A stretch of DNA of 9,245 nucleotides from an uncultured Bacilli bacterium (GCA_944372725.1 CALWAA010000035.1:1-9245); one strand, 5' to 3'; shown: positions 1-6,961, counted from the first letter of the stretch. Notes: generated from the sequence alone by a model not told the origin. Made by a program: numbers and translations.

Positions 1-35
1 ATTTAACTGTATAATTTGATAATATATTTATGCAT

Positions 36-78
36 GCAGGTGTAGTACAGCGGTTAGTATGCGACCTTGCCAAGGTTA
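36..78 (+). pseudogene. 5' half of a tRNA-Gly(GCC), broken after the anticodon arm
   Basis: Acceptor 5' strand GCAGGTG, a D arm (GTAC/GTAT) and an anticodon arm with loop TTGCCAA (anticodon GCC) can be laid out. The sequence then leaves tRNA consensus: no T arm, 3' acceptor strand or CCA follows. The outer anticodon-stem pair is also lost (C62 against A78). It differs from the intact tRNA-Gly at 270-344 in the D arm and anticodon stem, so it is a different gene rather than a duplicated piece of that one. A break just after the anticodon arm is what is left when a tRNA-targeting element inserts or is deleted without restoring the 3' half. It is probably non-functional. Confidence 0.65.
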
Positions 79-152
79 AACCTGTAGTGTGATTTCAAAA
101 ATTACAAACCCTTATAAATAAAGGATTTATAAGAAAGATTTAATTTTAAAAA

Positions 153-230
153 TCAAAAATTACCGCTTTGTGTACCAAATCGTGTACCAAAATAACAAAC
201 TTTGATTAAATTAGTTTCAATTATTCTAAT
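153..230 (-). pseudogene. possible fossil C-terminus of an older tyrosine integrase
   Basis: Between the two tRNA-Gly sequences a 25-codon minus-strand tail reads to a TGA at 153-155 and contains FGTRFGTQSGNF. Short tails of this kind occur at the C-termini of some integrases that sit beside tRNA genes (recalled, not checked). The DNA shows it as a direct repeat GTGTACCAAA at 170-179 and 182-191. An in-frame TAA lies at 231-233, so at most a remnant is present. Alternatively the two GTGTACCAAA copies are simply arm-type recombinase binding sites. The rest of 79-269 shows no gene and is AT-rich. Confidence 0.3.
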
Positions 231-269
231 TTATCAACAAAAAAAATTAATCAAAAATAATTAAAATTT

Positions 270-344
270 GCAGGTATAGTACAGTGGTTAGTACATCGCG
301 TTGCCAACGCGAGGACGGCAGTTCGAATCTGCTTACTTGCTCCA
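270..344 (+). tRNA. tRNA-Gly(GCC), complete with encoded CCA
   Basis: All arms fold. The acceptor pairs GCAGGTA with TACTTGC (one G-T), the D stem is GTAC/GTAC, the anticodon stem is TCGCG/CGCGA around loop TTGCCAA, and the T arm is GGCAG-TTCGAAT-CTGCT. Discriminator T341 is followed by CCA at 342-344. The anticodon is GCC (glycine, GGY codons). The 3' end faces the 3' end of the integrase gene about 58 bases away, the usual geometry of an element integrated at a tRNA 3' end, where the element restores the end of the tRNA. It is therefore probably also the attachment site. Confidence 0.95.
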
Positions 345-355
345 TTTTGATGATT

Positions 356-383
356 AAAATCTCTAGTTTTTAGAGATTTTTTT
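356..383 (+). terminator. Rho-independent terminator after tRNA-Gly
   Basis: A perfect 10-bp stem (AAAATCTCTA 356-365 with TAGAGATTTT 371-380) closes a 5-base loop and runs into a T tract ending at 383, 12 bases after the tRNA CCA. It should end the rightward tRNA transcript before the oppositely oriented integrase gene. Confidence 0.75.
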
Positions 384-385
384 AT

Positions 386-414
386 AAAAAAACTTAGCCT
401 TTTTAGGTTAAGTT
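386..414 (-). terminator. Rho-independent terminator of the leftward integrase operon
   Basis: AACTTAGCCT (391-400) and AGGTTAAGTT (405-414) form a 10-position stem with a 4-base loop and one non-Watson-Crick position. On the minus strand it is followed by a run of seven T (plus-strand A386-A392). The integrase stop codon (403-405) lies inside the hairpin, so gene end and terminator are merged. Confidence 0.7.
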
Positions 415-1962
415 ATTTTTATTTAGTGGTTCTATTTTTATTTTTTTATACACCTTTTTAAATCCTTCAAATATTGTATCTATTTCCTCATCATCTAATA
501 AATGATCAATGTTTGAAATTTTTTTAAATACTGGAAATAAACGAAAAAGGTACTCTTGGCATATTTTTAAATCTTCTAAATAATTAATTTTTTCAATTGG
601 TTTTCCCAACATATATTGAATAAACGAATTTATTTTTCTCTGATTACTAAATCTGTTTACACTTATCCGGTATAATTCAGCATAAGTTAATCCTAGAGAG
701 TTTCTAAATTCTTCTTCAAATTTATTTAGAAGTTTCCTATCTTCTTCAAGATTGCTTTGGTTATAAACCCCCAATACAGTACTTACTTTAGACCAACCAA
801 ACCTTTTCTTAACAGCTTCAATATTGGTTTCACCCTGTAACATAAAAGTCGCAGCACTATGTCTTAGTACTCTAAGAGGAAGTTCTTGATAGCCTAAAGA
901 ACGAATAAACTCACGCCATTCAGCAGTATATTTTGATGGAGATATTAACTCTTGATCTAACCAAGAAGTGAATATAAAATCATCATTACTAACTAAAACA
1001 CCACATTGTTCTTTAAAATACCTATATTGATCAACTAAAGTCAATGTGTACTCACTAATACTTATCTCTCTTTCGCTACAATCTGTTTTCAAATCTTTAA
1101 TAATCAACTCATTGGTAAGTCGTGATTTTATTAAAGCGCGTACAATTTTCAAAGTACATCTGTTTCTATTAATATCAGAATATTTTATTGCTAAGATTTC
1201 TTCTATACGTAAGCCAGTTTCCAAAAATAAATTAACTAACAATTTAAATCTAATATTCTTATTATTAACTTTATCAAGTACCAAATGTATATCTACATTA
1301 GCTAAATAATTTCTACTTTTAGGTTTATATTTTGGCTTTCTATCAACCTCATCAAATGGATTTTCTGATATAATTTTTAATTTATTTCTAAAGTACTCAA
1401 ATGCTTTGTGCATTAATTCATAAGGATTGTTAATTGTATTTTCAGACAAGACCCCTTTATTGGTATCATTAAGAGGCTTAGCAGAGAAGAGATAATCAAC
1501 ATATTTTTGTGCATCATCTACAGTAATATCTACTATCTTCTTATCTAATAACCCAGAATCTTGTATGAACCTACTTCTATAAGCAAGTACATCTTTATCA
1601 TAGGTTAATTGACTTAAATTTTTGTTATTAAGTCGCGATTCTCTGTATAAAAGAAATTTCTCAAACCCTTCTTTCAGAGTTAGATTAACAAATTCATTCT
1701 CATCTGTTGTAACAACATTATTTTTTTGATTAGAGTTATTTAAAGAATCAAGAATTTCCCACTTCCTATTAATAGCATTAAGTAACCCATAAACTACTTC
1801 TGTAATTCTACTTCCATTAAATCTAATTGAAATTCGGAATTTATCTGGACCGATTTCATAAATATATTTTAAATCTTCATCAGTAATTCCCAAACTTTTA
1901 GCTTTATTAAAAGTGATAGAAAATCGCTCTATCACTTCTTTAGTTAATTTAGATTTGCTCAT
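403..1962 (-). CDS. int: tyrosine recombinase (phage/island-type integrase), 519 aa
   Basis: Site-specific recombinase that would insert and excise the element at tRNA-Gly. The N-terminus (about 38-70) has a short beta-rich stretch like the AP2-type arm-binding domain, followed by a SAM-like core-binding domain (about 92-200) and the catalytic domain (about 220-405). Catalytic residues visible are R252 (TGLRIEE), a likely K292 (DLKTD), R367 (VLRHSAATF), W390 in the His/Trp position (RFGWSKVST) and nucleophile Y400 (GVYNQ). The usual His of HxxR is replaced by R364. About 119 residues follow the catalytic Tyr, an unusually long extension for this family. The ATG start overlaps the end of the upstream excisionase-like gene by 14 bases, suggesting coupled translation. 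It ends in a terminator facing the tRNA. Family assignment is secure; the target site is inferred from position. Confidence 0.93.
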   Translation of the reverse strand: MSKSKLTKEVIERFSITFNKAKSLGITDEDLKYIYEIGPDKFRISIRFNGSRITEVVYGLLNAINRKWEILDSLNNSNQKNNVVTTDENEFVNLTLKEGFEKFLLYRESRLNNKNLSQLTYDKDVLAYRSRFIQDSGLLDKKIVDITVDDAQKYVDYLFSAKPLNDTNKGVLSENTINNPYELMHKAFEYFRNKLKIISENPFDEVDRKPKYKPKSRNYLANVDIHLVLDKVNNKNIRFKLLVNLFLETGLRIEEILAIKYSDINRNRCTLKIVRALIKSRLTNELIIKDLKTDCSEREISISEYTLTLVDQYRYFKEQCGVLVSNDDFIFTSWLDQELISPSKYTAEWREFIRSLGYQELPLRVLRHSAATFMLQGETNIEAVKKRFGWSKVSTVLGVYNQSNLEEDRKLLNKFEEEFRNSLGLTYAELYRISVNRFSNQRKINSFIQYMLGKPIEKINYLEDLKICQEYLFRLFPVFKKISNIDHLLDDEEIDTIFEGFKKVYKKIKIEPLNKNNLT

Positions 1963-2266
1963 GAGTTCGCCACGTAGTTATATTGTTTTTCTTGTTAGTA
2001 CTCGCTTGTAGGAAGTTATCTACATCACTAATATAAAAGTGTCTTTCATTTCCTATCCATGTAACAGGTAACAACTTTTCATTGATAGCCTTAGTGATAA
2101 TATACTTACTTAATTTTGGGTATATTTCCATAATCTCATTTATACTATAAAGTTCTTTCTTACTTTCCTTTACAGTATCTAATTCTAAGTTGTTTTCATA
2201 ACTTTTAATAAGATTTCCTATACCAATAAATAAATCACTTAAACAAGTAATGTTTTCTTTTTCCAC
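1949..2266 (-). CDS. excisionase-like winged-helix DNA-binding protein, 105 aa
   Basis: Residues about 40-87 (from YSINEIMEIYP through HFYISDVDNFL) have the helix-turn-helix plus wing pattern of MerR/excisionase-type domains. The ending in which a wing aromatic is followed by a 'DVDNFL' helix is typical of phage and transposon Xis proteins. Residues 1-39 are an extra N-terminal stretch. The start is GTG at 2264-2266, chosen because AGGAGG lies at 2274-2279 with seven bases of spacing. It overlaps the integrase start, as xis/int pairs often do, which supports a role in bending attachment-site DNA for excision. It could instead be a transcriptional regulator of the operon. No similarity search was possible. 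Confidence 0.7.
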   Translation of the reverse strand: MEKENITCLSDLFIGIGNLIKSYENNLELDTVKESKKELYSINEIMEIYPKLSKYIITKAINEKLLPVTWIGNERHFYISDVDNFLQASTNKKNNITTWRTHEQI

Positions 2267-2282
2267 ATCAATTCCTCCTTTA

Positions 2283-2663
2283 TTACTTGCGTTCTAATCT
2301 GGAAGTAATTACTTCCAGTATATAATCTCTAACTTCTTTATGTAACTCTCTAGCTCTAATCTGTGTAAATATTTTTGGTTTGACATTTTCCCTCCACATG
2401 TTATTTTCAGTACAATCAATATGATGTCCAACTAACACTTCCATTTGGTTGTTACAATCTCTTTCACGTGGAAGATAAACCCATATACATAAATCTAATG
2501 TAGGATCATATTTATCAAATATTTTTAATAAAGTACCTTGTTCAACACCATTATTAAAAATTTCGATAACACCATCTACATCAAACTCTAATTTTAATAG
2601 CTGATTTGATACAGCTTTAAAAATATCAGTTGCTTTTCTAATCCGATCACTCCAAATTATCAC
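2283..2663 (-). CDS. conserved-looking small protein of unknown function, 126 aa
   Basis: I do not recognise the family. The protein is soluble, mixed alpha/beta, with no membrane segment or signal. It has a central hydrophobic strand LDLCIWVYLPRER, a Cys/His-containing stretch (VGHHIDCTENN) that lacks a clean zinc motif, and a basic helical C-terminus. The reading frame is open to a TTG at 2667-2669, but that codon sits only three bases from AAAGGA (2673-2678). GTG at 2661-2663 has nine bases of spacing and is the better start, adding or losing two residues only. It lies 16 bases before the excisionase-like gene and 131 after the primase, in the same leftward transcript. A replication or excision accessory role is only a guess from position. 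Confidence 0.65.
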   Translation of the reverse strand: MIIWSDRIRKATDIFKAVSNQLLKLEFDVDGVIEIFNNGVEQGTLLKIFDKYDPTLDLCIWVYLPRERDCNNQMEVLVGHHIDCTENNMWRENVKPKIFTQIRARELHKEVRDYILEVITSRLERK

Positions 2664-2685
2664 ATACAATCATCCTTTCATTTTA

Positions 2686-2783
2686 GAGTAATGATACCTC
2701 ATATAATTAAAGTAGGCACGAACAATGATAATGGAAAGGTAGTACCTATTTGTGTTCTAGTAACTACCCAACCATTATTACTC
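2686..2783. repeat. nested inverted repeats downstream of the primase gene
   Basis: The 125-base gap between the primase stop and the next gene is almost filled by two nested inverted repeats. The outer arms are GAGTAATGAT (2686-2695) and ATTATTACTC (2774-2783), 9 of 10 matching. The inner arms are ATAATGG (2728-2734) with CCATTAT (2772-2778), and GGTAGT (2738-2743) with ACTACC (2763-2768), separated by 3-base bulges on both sides. No T run follows on either strand, so an ordinary terminator is unlikely. Candidate roles are replication origin (satellite origins often adjoin the rep gene), RNA processing site or attenuator. Confidence 0.55.
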
Positions 2784-2794
2784 ACTATATTTAA

Positions 2795-5317
2795 TTAAAA
2801 AGGTAAATCATCAGCAAAATCTTCAATAACTTTAGATGTATTAGTGATTGTTTCTTCAAGTTGAAGAGTTTGTTGTTCCTTTTCACTTTCTAAAATATCG
2901 TTTTTAGGAATTTCCTCATCCAAATCAACATCCAAATCATTGTAACGTCTAATAGCATCCTCGGTTAACATCCAATATCTATAATACTCCAAACCACCAT
3001 GTGTTTTTTTAATTGCATCTTGACCACCCATAAATTTTTTAAATTCACGGCTATTCTCATAATGATTATTATGATAATTAAACTTATACCAATTCTCATA
3101 AATTTGATAAACTTTATAAACAGTATAAAATTTATCCTTAATCTGTTCGGTTTCTCTTGGCTTCATACATTCTTCTCTAAATAAGAGAACGCTGTTATTT
3201 TCCTTTTTATATTCTTCTTTTAATTCTAAAGAATCTTCGGGAATATCATACTCATACCCATTAGCAATAAACTCTCTAACACCTTGTCTAAGACGATATA
3301 AAATGTATTCTGCTTCTGATAATAGATGTTCTAATAATTTTTTATCTTGTTTTTCTTTTGGAATAACATTATCACATCTTATTATTAACATTCTGTTATA
3401 TACCCATTCTCCTCTATCACCAGCAAATTTTGGTAGTGAGTTACCACATAACCAAATAATACCGTTAAACACAAAACTAACAGATGGTCCATATTTAATA
3501 GAACCATGAATATAATCGCCACCTGTTACTTGTTTAAATACCTCCAATCCTTGTAATTTCACAAAAGACATATCGTTACTACCAGCAATTCTCTTATTAA
3601 GTAATTCAGACCTATCATATTTATCCTCTAAGTTACTTAAATCAATACCCGTACAATTTTCTTTACCCACTAAACAAGTTGTAAGAGATTTAATAATTGT
3701 TTTTCCAGTATTGCCAGGACCAACCATCATAACAGCAGTTTTAGCTCGTTGTCCTTTAATATTTGAATGAGATACACCCATAACCTGAATAATACTCTTT
3801 TCTTTCAGAACACTATTACTAGAAAAATCCTCTATAAAATTATCGAAATATCTTGTTGGTGGACACGGAACCACTTTTTTATAGTTATAAGGTATTTGGA
3901 TTGTAGAGTATATTTCTGGGGAATGAGGAGTAAACTCATCAGTAATAACGTTATAAATTCCATTCTTATAATTAATTATATCCTCATTATTATCCAAATC
4001 ATCAAGAAGAATATACTTATTATTAGTCATCAATAGATTAAACACTTCATTATAGACTTTTGAAGAATGGAATACTTCTGGAATAAAAGATTTTATTACT
4101 CCCTTGAATTCTTCACTAAGACAACGTACATATCTACCATTTCTATATAAGTAAGGTAATATACTGTCCTGTCCAGCACTTTTTACTAATAAATAATGCA
4201 AATTATTTTTTAGATACATAGCCAGTTTTGCAGTATCAACCTTACAATTTAATAGACCAGTTTTTTCATTTATACTGAATGTTAACCAATCAAACTCATC
4301 AGGTATCAAATAACCTAAATCATAATCTTCAAGTTGTTTAACTACCATGTCTAAATAACTAGCTTTTTCTGCTAATAAAGCACTTTCATTAACATCAATA
4401 TTTATATTGTATTTAGGTGCTAATTCATTTCTAATATATTTTAAAGCACCATTATAAGATAATTTTTTAATTCCTCGAACATACTCAATTATTGTGCCTC
4501 CCTTACCATAGTGATCCCCAAAACAATTAAAGGTGTTAGTATTAGTGTAATATCTCAAACAACCCTCATGATTTCCGTTTAAATGACAATCTTCAAAATA
4601 AACAGTATTTCCAGAAATATATTTAACCTTATGATCTTCTTTCATATACTCAAGTAGTGGAAATTCTTTTTTCAACTTCTCAATATAATTATTATATTTA
4701 TAATCTTCTTGAAGATATGGAGTATTTTTTAATTCCATACTTTGATAAATCTTATCTATAATCTCAAGAGAAATAGTTGCAGACTCATTAAAAATTACCA
4801 CATCCTGCATATTTCCATTAGTACCGTAATATAACCGAGAAGTATCTTTACATTGTTTATCAGCATTTGGGAAAAGGCTAATAAGAACCTTTAAAATAAA
4901 CTCCACCTCAGCTCTGTCATATACAGTCTTATCCAACCTAAATATTAATCGAAACCTAGGACAATCTTTCGTACTACTAAATGTATGATATAAACCGAGG
5001 GGTGATAATCCATTATCTTCACATATTTTAAGTACATCTTCTTGAGTAAGAATGGAAGTCCCATCTTTATTATCTATATCAATCATTATTATATCCTGCA
5101 ACACAAAATTTTCTTTTTTCGTCCCATCTTTACTTACTCCAGGAACAACTGTATTACCTCTTTTGATTACCTCAAATAATTCATCGATTGTTAATTTTTC
5201 TGGTAGTTTATTTTCTAATCTTTTCCTAATTGCTGCTACTTCTTTCCCAGTAGGTTTATCTGTAAAACACATATCATCTTTTAATATGGTTACTTTTATT
5301 ACTTTATCTGTATTCAT
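2795..5317 (-). CDS. primase-polymerase / SF3 helicase fusion (D5/P4-alpha type), 840 aa
   Basis: Initiator, primase and helicase of the element in one chain. Residues about 70-165 look like an archaeo-eukaryotic primase core: metal-binding D80-I-D82 (MIDIDN), then H111 and the basic PRFR 120-123, then DTSRL 158-162. Residues 244-270 resemble a CHC2 zinc finger but are degenerate (C244, H250, C253, C265; the last Cys position is D268). A D5_N-like region follows (about 380-490, NGIYNV...TPHSPE). The SF3 helicase has Walker A GPGNTGKT (533-540), an acidic SND (580-582) in the Walker B region, sensor Asn in WLCGNSLP (N626) and RMLIIR arginines (642-647). The tail 800-840 is low-complexity and ends FADDLPF, like the SSB C-terminal tip. 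The ATG start at 5315-5317 has GAAAGGA ten bases upstream. Family is clear; exact AEP residues are by eye. Confidence 0.9.
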   Translation of the reverse strand: MNTDKVIKVTILKDDMCFTDKPTGKEVAAIRKRLENKLPEKLTIDELFEVIKRGNTVVPGVSKDGTKKENFVLQDIIMIDIDNKDGTSILTQEDVLKICEDNGLSPLGLYHTFSSTKDCPRFRLIFRLDKTVYDRAEVEFILKVLISLFPNADKQCKDTSRLYYGTNGNMQDVVIFNESATISLEIIDKIYQSMELKNTPYLQEDYKYNNYIEKLKKEFPLLEYMKEDHKVKYISGNTVYFEDCHLNGNHEGCLRYYTNTNTFNCFGDHYGKGGTIIEYVRGIKKLSYNGALKYIRNELAPKYNINIDVNESALLAEKASYLDMVVKQLEDYDLGYLIPDEFDWLTFSINEKTGLLNCKVDTAKLAMYLKNNLHYLLVKSAGQDSILPYLYRNGRYVRCLSEEFKGVIKSFIPEVFHSSKVYNEVFNLLMTNNKYILLDDLDNNEDIINYKNGIYNVITDEFTPHSPEIYSTIQIPYNYKKVVPCPPTRYFDNFIEDFSSNSVLKEKSIIQVMGVSHSNIKGQRAKTAVMMVGPGNTGKTIIKSLTTCLVGKENCTGIDLSNLEDKYDRSELLNKRIAGSNDMSFVKLQGLEVFKQVTGGDYIHGSIKYGPSVSFVFNGIIWLCGNSLPKFAGDRGEWVYNRMLIIRCDNVIPKEKQDKKLLEHLLSEAEYILYRLRQGVREFIANGYEYDIPEDSLELKEEYKKENNSVLLFREECMKPRETEQIKDKFYTVYKVYQIYENWYKFNYHNNHYENSREFKKFMGGQDAIKKTHGGLEYYRYWMLTEDAIRRYNDLDVDLDEEIPKNDILESEKEQQTLQLEETITNTSKVIEDFADDLPF

Positions 5318-5373
5318 TATCTATCTTTCCTTTCTTTTTTAATACCTTAGATTCACAAGTTTGTATCACACAA

Positions 5374-5379
5374 ATTATA
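5374..5379 (-). promoter_or_regulatory. possible internal -10 box before the primase gene
   Basis: The 88-base gap before the primase has a perfect minus-strand TATAAT but no good -35 at 16-18 bases upstream. An imperfect dyad TTGTATCACACAA (5361-5373) touches it. This could be a weak secondary promoter with an operator; in DNA this AT-rich a chance match is quite possible. Confidence 0.25.
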
Positions 5380-5405
5380 AATGTAGTAATAGAATATAGC
5401 ACTAA

Positions 5406-6017
5406 CTATCTATCATCTCTTTTAATAATTTTTAAATCCCAACCCGTTATATAACCATTAGAATAATCAGAGTAATTAATATGTTTAAGTTTACCCTCAT
5501 TAGCTAAAATATCTAAAATATCTCTATTAAAATAATAGACACTTGTTATCTTTTCACTTAAACTAGATGCAATTGCTCTTAATGTTAATCCACTAGGACT
5601 TTCTTCTAATAAGGATAAAATATAATTATGGATTTGACACAAGAGACTTTCATATTCTGAAGTCAACTGTTCTATTGGTCTGAATTTATAATATCTATAA
5701 TTATTAATTTCATCCAATTTAGACTCCTGTAATTTCAAAACCACATCAGAATAAGGAATATCACCATGGTTAAAATTTCTCATATTTACATATTTCAGAT
5801 ATCCATTAATTACTAGAGGATCAATAAAGGAATAAAGCACCTCTTGAATAGACAAATTATTAAAATGAATAAAATAATGTATATCATCCACTTTTAATTC
5901 CTGATCCTCAGTTTCAAATAAAGTTAATATCTTTAATGATATTTCTGCGTGAGTTAAACTAAATTCATTATAACATTCTTTGATGTTATCAATTTTCTTT
6001 CCATTTATTTTTGACAT
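5406..6017 (-). CDS. double winged-helix-like protein, 203 aa
   Basis: No named family is recognised. Two similar segments can be seen, counting from the ATG start. One is about residues 36-80 (DDIHYFIHFNNLSIQEVLY then FIDPLVINGYLKYV), the other about 140-180 (GLTLRAIASSLSEKITSVYY then ILDILANEGKLKHI). Each has the helix, recognition helix and 'G-x-L-K' wing spacing of a winged-helix domain. The first closely resembles the downstream end of the neighbouring 82-aa protein, including FIDPLV-x2-GYLK. The frame is open to a GTG at 6033-6035, but that codon abuts AAAGG with no spacing. ATG at 6015-6017 follows AGGGGG at a workable distance and is preferred; it starts eight bases after the upstream stop. 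Probably DNA-binding, perhaps a replication or partner protein of the primase (inference). Confidence 0.7.
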   Translation of the reverse strand: MSKINGKKIDNIKECYNEFSLTHAEISLKILTLFETEDQELKVDDIHYFIHFNNLSIQEVLYSFIDPLVINGYLKYVNMRNFNHGDIPYSDVVLKLQESKLDEINNYRYYKFRPIEQLTSEYESLLCQIHNYILSLLEESPSGLTLRAIASSLSEKITSVYYFNRDILDILANEGKLKHINYSDYSNGYITGWDLKIIKRDDR

Positions 6018-6025
6018 ACATCCCC

Positions 6026-6274
6026 CTAATAACACCTTTCAATTTCTACTTGAGGTAAAGGTGGTTCTGCTTGAGGTGCTTTATATAAAACTTTTAAATA
6101 ACCTCTACTTACTAAAGGGTCTATAAAACAGAAATAAGTTGAACTAATCGAGAAATTAATTCTCCCGATTAGTTCTTGATGTATTTCTTTCACTGTTTTT
6201 ACATCACCTTTATTTTTAAATAAGGAAAGTAATTTTTGAGCCATCATAGATTGTTCAGCAGTTAATTTTTTCAT
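6026..6274 (-). CDS. single winged-helix-like protein, 82 aa
   Basis: A small soluble protein with one winged-helix-like unit at about residues 8-61: VKTVKEIHQELIG, a serine-rich turn helix, then FIDPLVSRGYLKVL. The last part matches the first unit of the 203-aa protein encoded next (FIDPLVINGYLKYV), so the pair looks like a duplicated family. A proline-rich tail (PQAEPPLPQ) follows. The ATG overlaps the TGA of the upstream SSB-like gene in ATGA. Its ribosome site AAGGAAAG lies inside the last codons of that gene, so translation is almost certainly coupled. Function unknown; DNA binding is inferred from fold pattern only. Confidence 0.7.
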   Translation of the reverse strand: MKKLTAEQSMMAQKLLSLFKNKGDVKTVKEIHQELIGRINFSISSTYFCFIDPLVSRGYLKVLYKAPQAEPPLPQVEIERCY

Positions 6275-6834
6275 TTTCTTTCCTTCCTTTTAGCCTTGTT
6301 TTTTTTATATTCCTCGTAAGGGATTTCATTACCATCAATTAGCTTAACTAATGGAACCTCTATAGAATCTAAATCAGCTATAGGATAGAAACCTTTAATA
6401 CAAAGACCAGCTTTTACTTCACCAGAATTGTTATAATACTCCTCTAAACCAAATTGACAACACAACTGTTTACCACAAAATTGTTGGAAATCCAAATCTT
6501 CGCCTCCAGTAACAACAACCTGATCCTCATTTGAAGAGTTTATACTATTAACAAGTTGTTTTAACAACTCTGAATTTTCTGGAAGTATATACTTTGTACC
6601 ACCATTGGGCCAAACAATATTACCTTCCTTATCAAAGTGAGCATCACTTTCAAAATAATGATTAAATTCACCATCTTCGATAACATCAAAGGTAAATTTC
6701 ATCAATTCTGTACCATTGGAACTTTCATATTCGCTGGCATCTACAATTTCGACGATATGACCTCCTAACAAAATTTTCTTAAAATTTTCTTTATTAGAAG
6801 CTACAACAGCTTCATATTTTTTTGAAATTTTCAT
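6271..6834 (-). CDS. DUF669 / single-strand-binding-like phage replication protein, 187 aa
   Basis: First gene of the leftward operon. Residues about 23-65 (GGHIVEIVDASEYES then LMKFTFDVIEDGEFNHYFES) match the beta-barrel opening seen in DUF669-type and other OB-fold-like phage proteins, usually encoded beside phage primases and helicases. WPNGGTKY (about 75-82) and a later GKQLCCQFGLEEYY strand continue the barrel. Unlike classical SSB, the C-terminus is basic (KKNKAKRKERK) with no acidic DDLPF-type tip; that tip is found instead on the primase of this operon. The ATG start has AAGGAG at 6845-6850, ten bases away. It likely coats or manages single-stranded DNA during element replication. Similarity was judged by eye; an unrelated beta-barrel function is possible. 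Confidence 0.65.
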   Translation of the reverse strand: MKISKKYEAVVASNKENFKKILLGGHIVEIVDASEYESSNGTELMKFTFDVIEDGEFNHYFESDAHFDKEGNIVWPNGGTKYILPENSELLKQLVNSINSSNEDQVVVTGGEDLDFQQFCGKQLCCQFGLEEYYNNSGEVKAGLCIKGFYPIADLDSIEVPLVKLIDGNEIPYEEYKKNKAKRKERK

Positions 6835-6881
6835 AAATATTTAACTCCTTTCAAAATTTCAAACTATCAAACCGAAAGTTG

Positions 6882-6891
6882 AATCGCGATT
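6882..6891. promoter_or_regulatory. palindrome AATCGCGATT, candidate operator
   Basis: A perfect 10-bp palindrome, extending to 14 of 16 positions as TTgAATCGCGATTtAA, overlaps the proposed leftward -10. It is GC-centred in very AT-rich DNA, so it stands out. CGAAAG (6873-6878) and CTTTCG (6904-6909) form a second pair of inverted arms around it. A repressor or Xis-like protein binding here would block the leftward operon. Confidence 0.45.
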
Positions 6892-6918
6892 TAAAATTTA
6901 CAGCTTTCGCGTTGACAA
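6890..6918 (-). promoter_or_regulatory. leftward promoter of the replication-integration operon
   Basis: On the minus strand TTGTCA (6913-6918, 5 of 6 matches) is 17 bases from TTTAAA (6890-6895, 4 of 6). The transcript would run into AAGGAG and the SSB-like gene about 55 bases on. This is the only intergenic region of size upstream of the operon, so a promoter is expected here even if these boxes are not exact. Confidence 0.45.
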
Positions 6919-6961
6919 ACAAATTTTAGCACATGAGCTATTGACAGTCCTAAATTTTAGC
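6912..6961 (+). repeat. tandem promoter-like repeat TTGACA...AAATTTTAGC, two copies
   Basis: TTGACA at 6912 and 6941 is followed by AAATTTTAGC at 6921-6930 and 6952-6961, so a unit of about 29-31 bases is repeated with a 2-base indel. The second copy holds the perfect dyad CTAAATTTTAG (6950-6960) inside the rightward promoter spacer. The first copy lacks a good -10. It may be an upstream operator or a decayed promoter duplicate. Confidence 0.5.

Noticed and set aside
36..110. A second complete tRNA-Gly
   Set aside because: No T arm, 3' acceptor strand or CCA can be folded after the anticodon arm.
1046..1309. Rightward open frame of 87 codons inside the integrase gene
   Set aside because: It lies fully antisense to the well-supported integrase, has no ribosome site and reads as low-complexity hydrophobic sequence.
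2686..2783. Ordinary Rho-independent terminator after the primase
   Set aside because: No T tract follows the stem on the minus strand, and downstream genes in the same direction need the transcript to continue.
6018..6035. Upstream GTG start adding six residues to the 203-aa protein
   Set aside because: GTG at 6033-6035 directly abuts AAAGG with no spacing; the ATG at 6015-6017 has AGGGGG at a workable distance.
6271..6834. Classical host-type SSB
   Set aside because: It lacks the acidic C-terminal tip and typical SSB N-terminus; the match is closer to phage DUF669-type proteins.
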